6,174 nucleotides of DNA from a bacterium (lineage in GTDB: Bacteria; Bacteroidota; Bacteroidia; Cytophagales; Thermonemataceae). The notes under the pieces were generated by a model, which saw only the letters and a list, made by a program, of their open reading frames with translations, did no database searches and had not been told where the DNA came from. The stretch lies in contig JANYGM010000420.1 in the NCBI GenBank assembly GCA_025362415.1, forward strand, positions 1-6,174, in the 5' to 3' direction. The translations under genes were made by a program, and so were the position numbers. Shown one piece after another: positions 5,840-6,174 of the stretch. Numbering within the stretch: the stretch's first letter is position 1; each line of letters begins with the position of its first letter.

Positions 5840-5910
5840 AGGTAACTGGCGGATTTGAACCGCCGTAGGAGCTTTTGCAGAGCTCTACCTAACCGCTCGG
5901 TCAAGTTACC
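5840..5910 (-). tRNA. tRNA-Cys (anticodon GCA)
   Basis: The minus strand folds into a full cloverleaf of 71 bases. The 7-bp acceptor stem is GGTAACT/AGTTACC, the D stem has 3 bp (ACC/GGT), and the anticodon stem is GAGCT/AGCTC with loop CTGCAAA giving anticodon GCA. The variable loop is CTAC and the T stem is GGCGG/CCGCC with loop TTCAAAT. The discriminator base is T (U73), the main cysteine identity element, which supports the assignment. CCA is not encoded (CAG follows), so it must be added by the nucleotidyltransferase. A terminator follows immediately. Confidence 0.97.
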
Positions 5911-5974
5911 TTATTTTTGTACTGTTTTTCAAAGAATTATAAAGGAGTTGCAATTTTTCTTTTTCTTTGAGCCA

Positions 5975-5982
5975 CAAATGTA
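5975..5982 (-). promoter_or_regulatory. Candidate promoter -7 box for tRNA-Cys
   Basis: The minus strand reads TACATTTG, an exact TAnnTTTG match, 64 bases upstream of the tRNA 5' end. No TTG is seen at the -33 distance. It would give a leader of about 55-60 bases that RNase P would remove. Confidence 0.35.
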
Positions 5983-6084
5983 CGACTTATTTTCTAATAA
6001 AAAAATAAAAACTGTTTTTTTTCTTAATTTTGTGAAATAAAACCCATTGTTACTGTAAATTATTCGTTGCAACTTTTGGGAAAA

Positions 6085-6108
6085 ACGTTTGGTGGGGACA
6101 CCAAACGT
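6085..6108. repeat. Palindromic hairpin 1 of the terminal element
   Basis: ACGTTTGGTG (6085-6094) pairs with CACCAAACGT (6099-6108) in a perfect 10-bp stem with loop GGGA, which fits the GNRA tetraloop pattern if transcribed on the plus strand. Confidence 0.85.
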
Positions 6109-6119
6109 GGGTTATAACA

Positions 6120-6143
6120 TTGTTTGGTGTCCTCACCAAACAA
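6120..6143. repeat. Palindromic hairpin 2 of the terminal element
   Basis: TTGTTTGGTG (6120-6129) pairs with CACCAAACAA (6134-6143) in a perfect 10-bp stem with loop TCCT. The inner 20 bases are the reverse complement of the inner 20 of hairpin 1 except for one loop base. The two outer pairs differ from hairpin 1 but are still paired. Confidence 0.85.
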
Positions 6144-6174
6144 CAAGACACTATTTTGCAACGGAACTTTTACA

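Larger units (their letters stand above)
6054..6174. mobile_element. Candidate MITE/REPIN-like inverted-repeat element
   Basis: The last 121 bases are bounded by imperfect 19-bp terminal inverted repeats. The left end is TGTAAA + 5 bases + CGTTGCAA (6054-6072). The right end, read on the other strand, is TGTAAA + 5 bases + CGTTGCAA (6174-6156). Only four of the five middle bases differ, so 15 of 19 match. Inside lie two 10-bp-stem hairpins that are inverted copies of each other, around a central GTTATAAC palindrome. There is no coding capacity. This architecture is that of a miniature inverted-repeat transposable element or a REP doublet. The window ends exactly at the right repeat, so a target-site duplication cannot be tested, and it could instead be one end of something larger. 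I do not recognise the family. Confidence 0.55.

Noticed and set aside
5855..6040. A 61-codon plus-strand frame
   Set aside because: It overlaps the tRNA-Cys gene on the other strand and continues into AT-rich non-coding sequence.
6085..6143. Integron attC site or intrinsic terminator
   Set aside because: The terminal repeats do not match the attC core sites (GTTRRRY/RYYYAAC) in the right places and no integron gene is seen; neither hairpin is followed by a T-run.

Overview
The window looks like a chromosomal stretch from an AT-rich member of the Bacteroidota, most likely Cytophagales. The evidence is a Bacteroidota-style FtsZ with a very long linker and a two-part C-terminus, lipoproteins with short SxxSC lipoboxes, start codons without a recognisable Shine-Dalgarno sequence, and several TAnnTTTG boxes (the Bacteroidota -7 element) upstream of genes. 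A Bernardetia/Flexibacter-like source is my guess from style and is not proven.

Layout: positions 1-322 hold no convincing gene but contain a heptanucleotide array and a small inverted repeat. ftsZ (323-2128, +) encodes the division-ring GTPase. It converges with a two-gene minus-strand unit, rfbC (3125-3667) followed by a polysaccharide-export lipoprotein gene (2285-3118). Between the convergent genes lies a 17-bp-stem bidirectional terminator framed by two inverted heptad arrays. Next on the minus strand is a lipoprotein with three bacterial SH3 repeats (3816-4736) and its own terminator. A divergent intergenic region of 240 bp leads to a plus-strand membrane protein with a DUF4405-like three-helix domain and a soluble C-terminal domain (4977-5777). 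That gene converges on a tRNA-Cys(GCA) gene (5840-5910, -) and shares a bidirectional terminator with it. The last 121 bases (6054-6174) form a compact, highly structured inverted-repeat element that resembles a MITE or REPIN.

Functionally, rfbC and the export gene form a likely surface-polysaccharide pair (dTDP-rhamnose precursor synthesis and outer-membrane export), but the other rml genes and a Wzc-like partner are absent here. ftsZ, the SH3 lipoprotein, the DUF4405-like protein and the tRNA appear to be independent units. The genes are ordinary in type. The less ordinary content is non-coding: the heptad arrays on both sides of ftsZ and the terminal palindromic element. I saw no evidence for a new defence or biosynthetic system.
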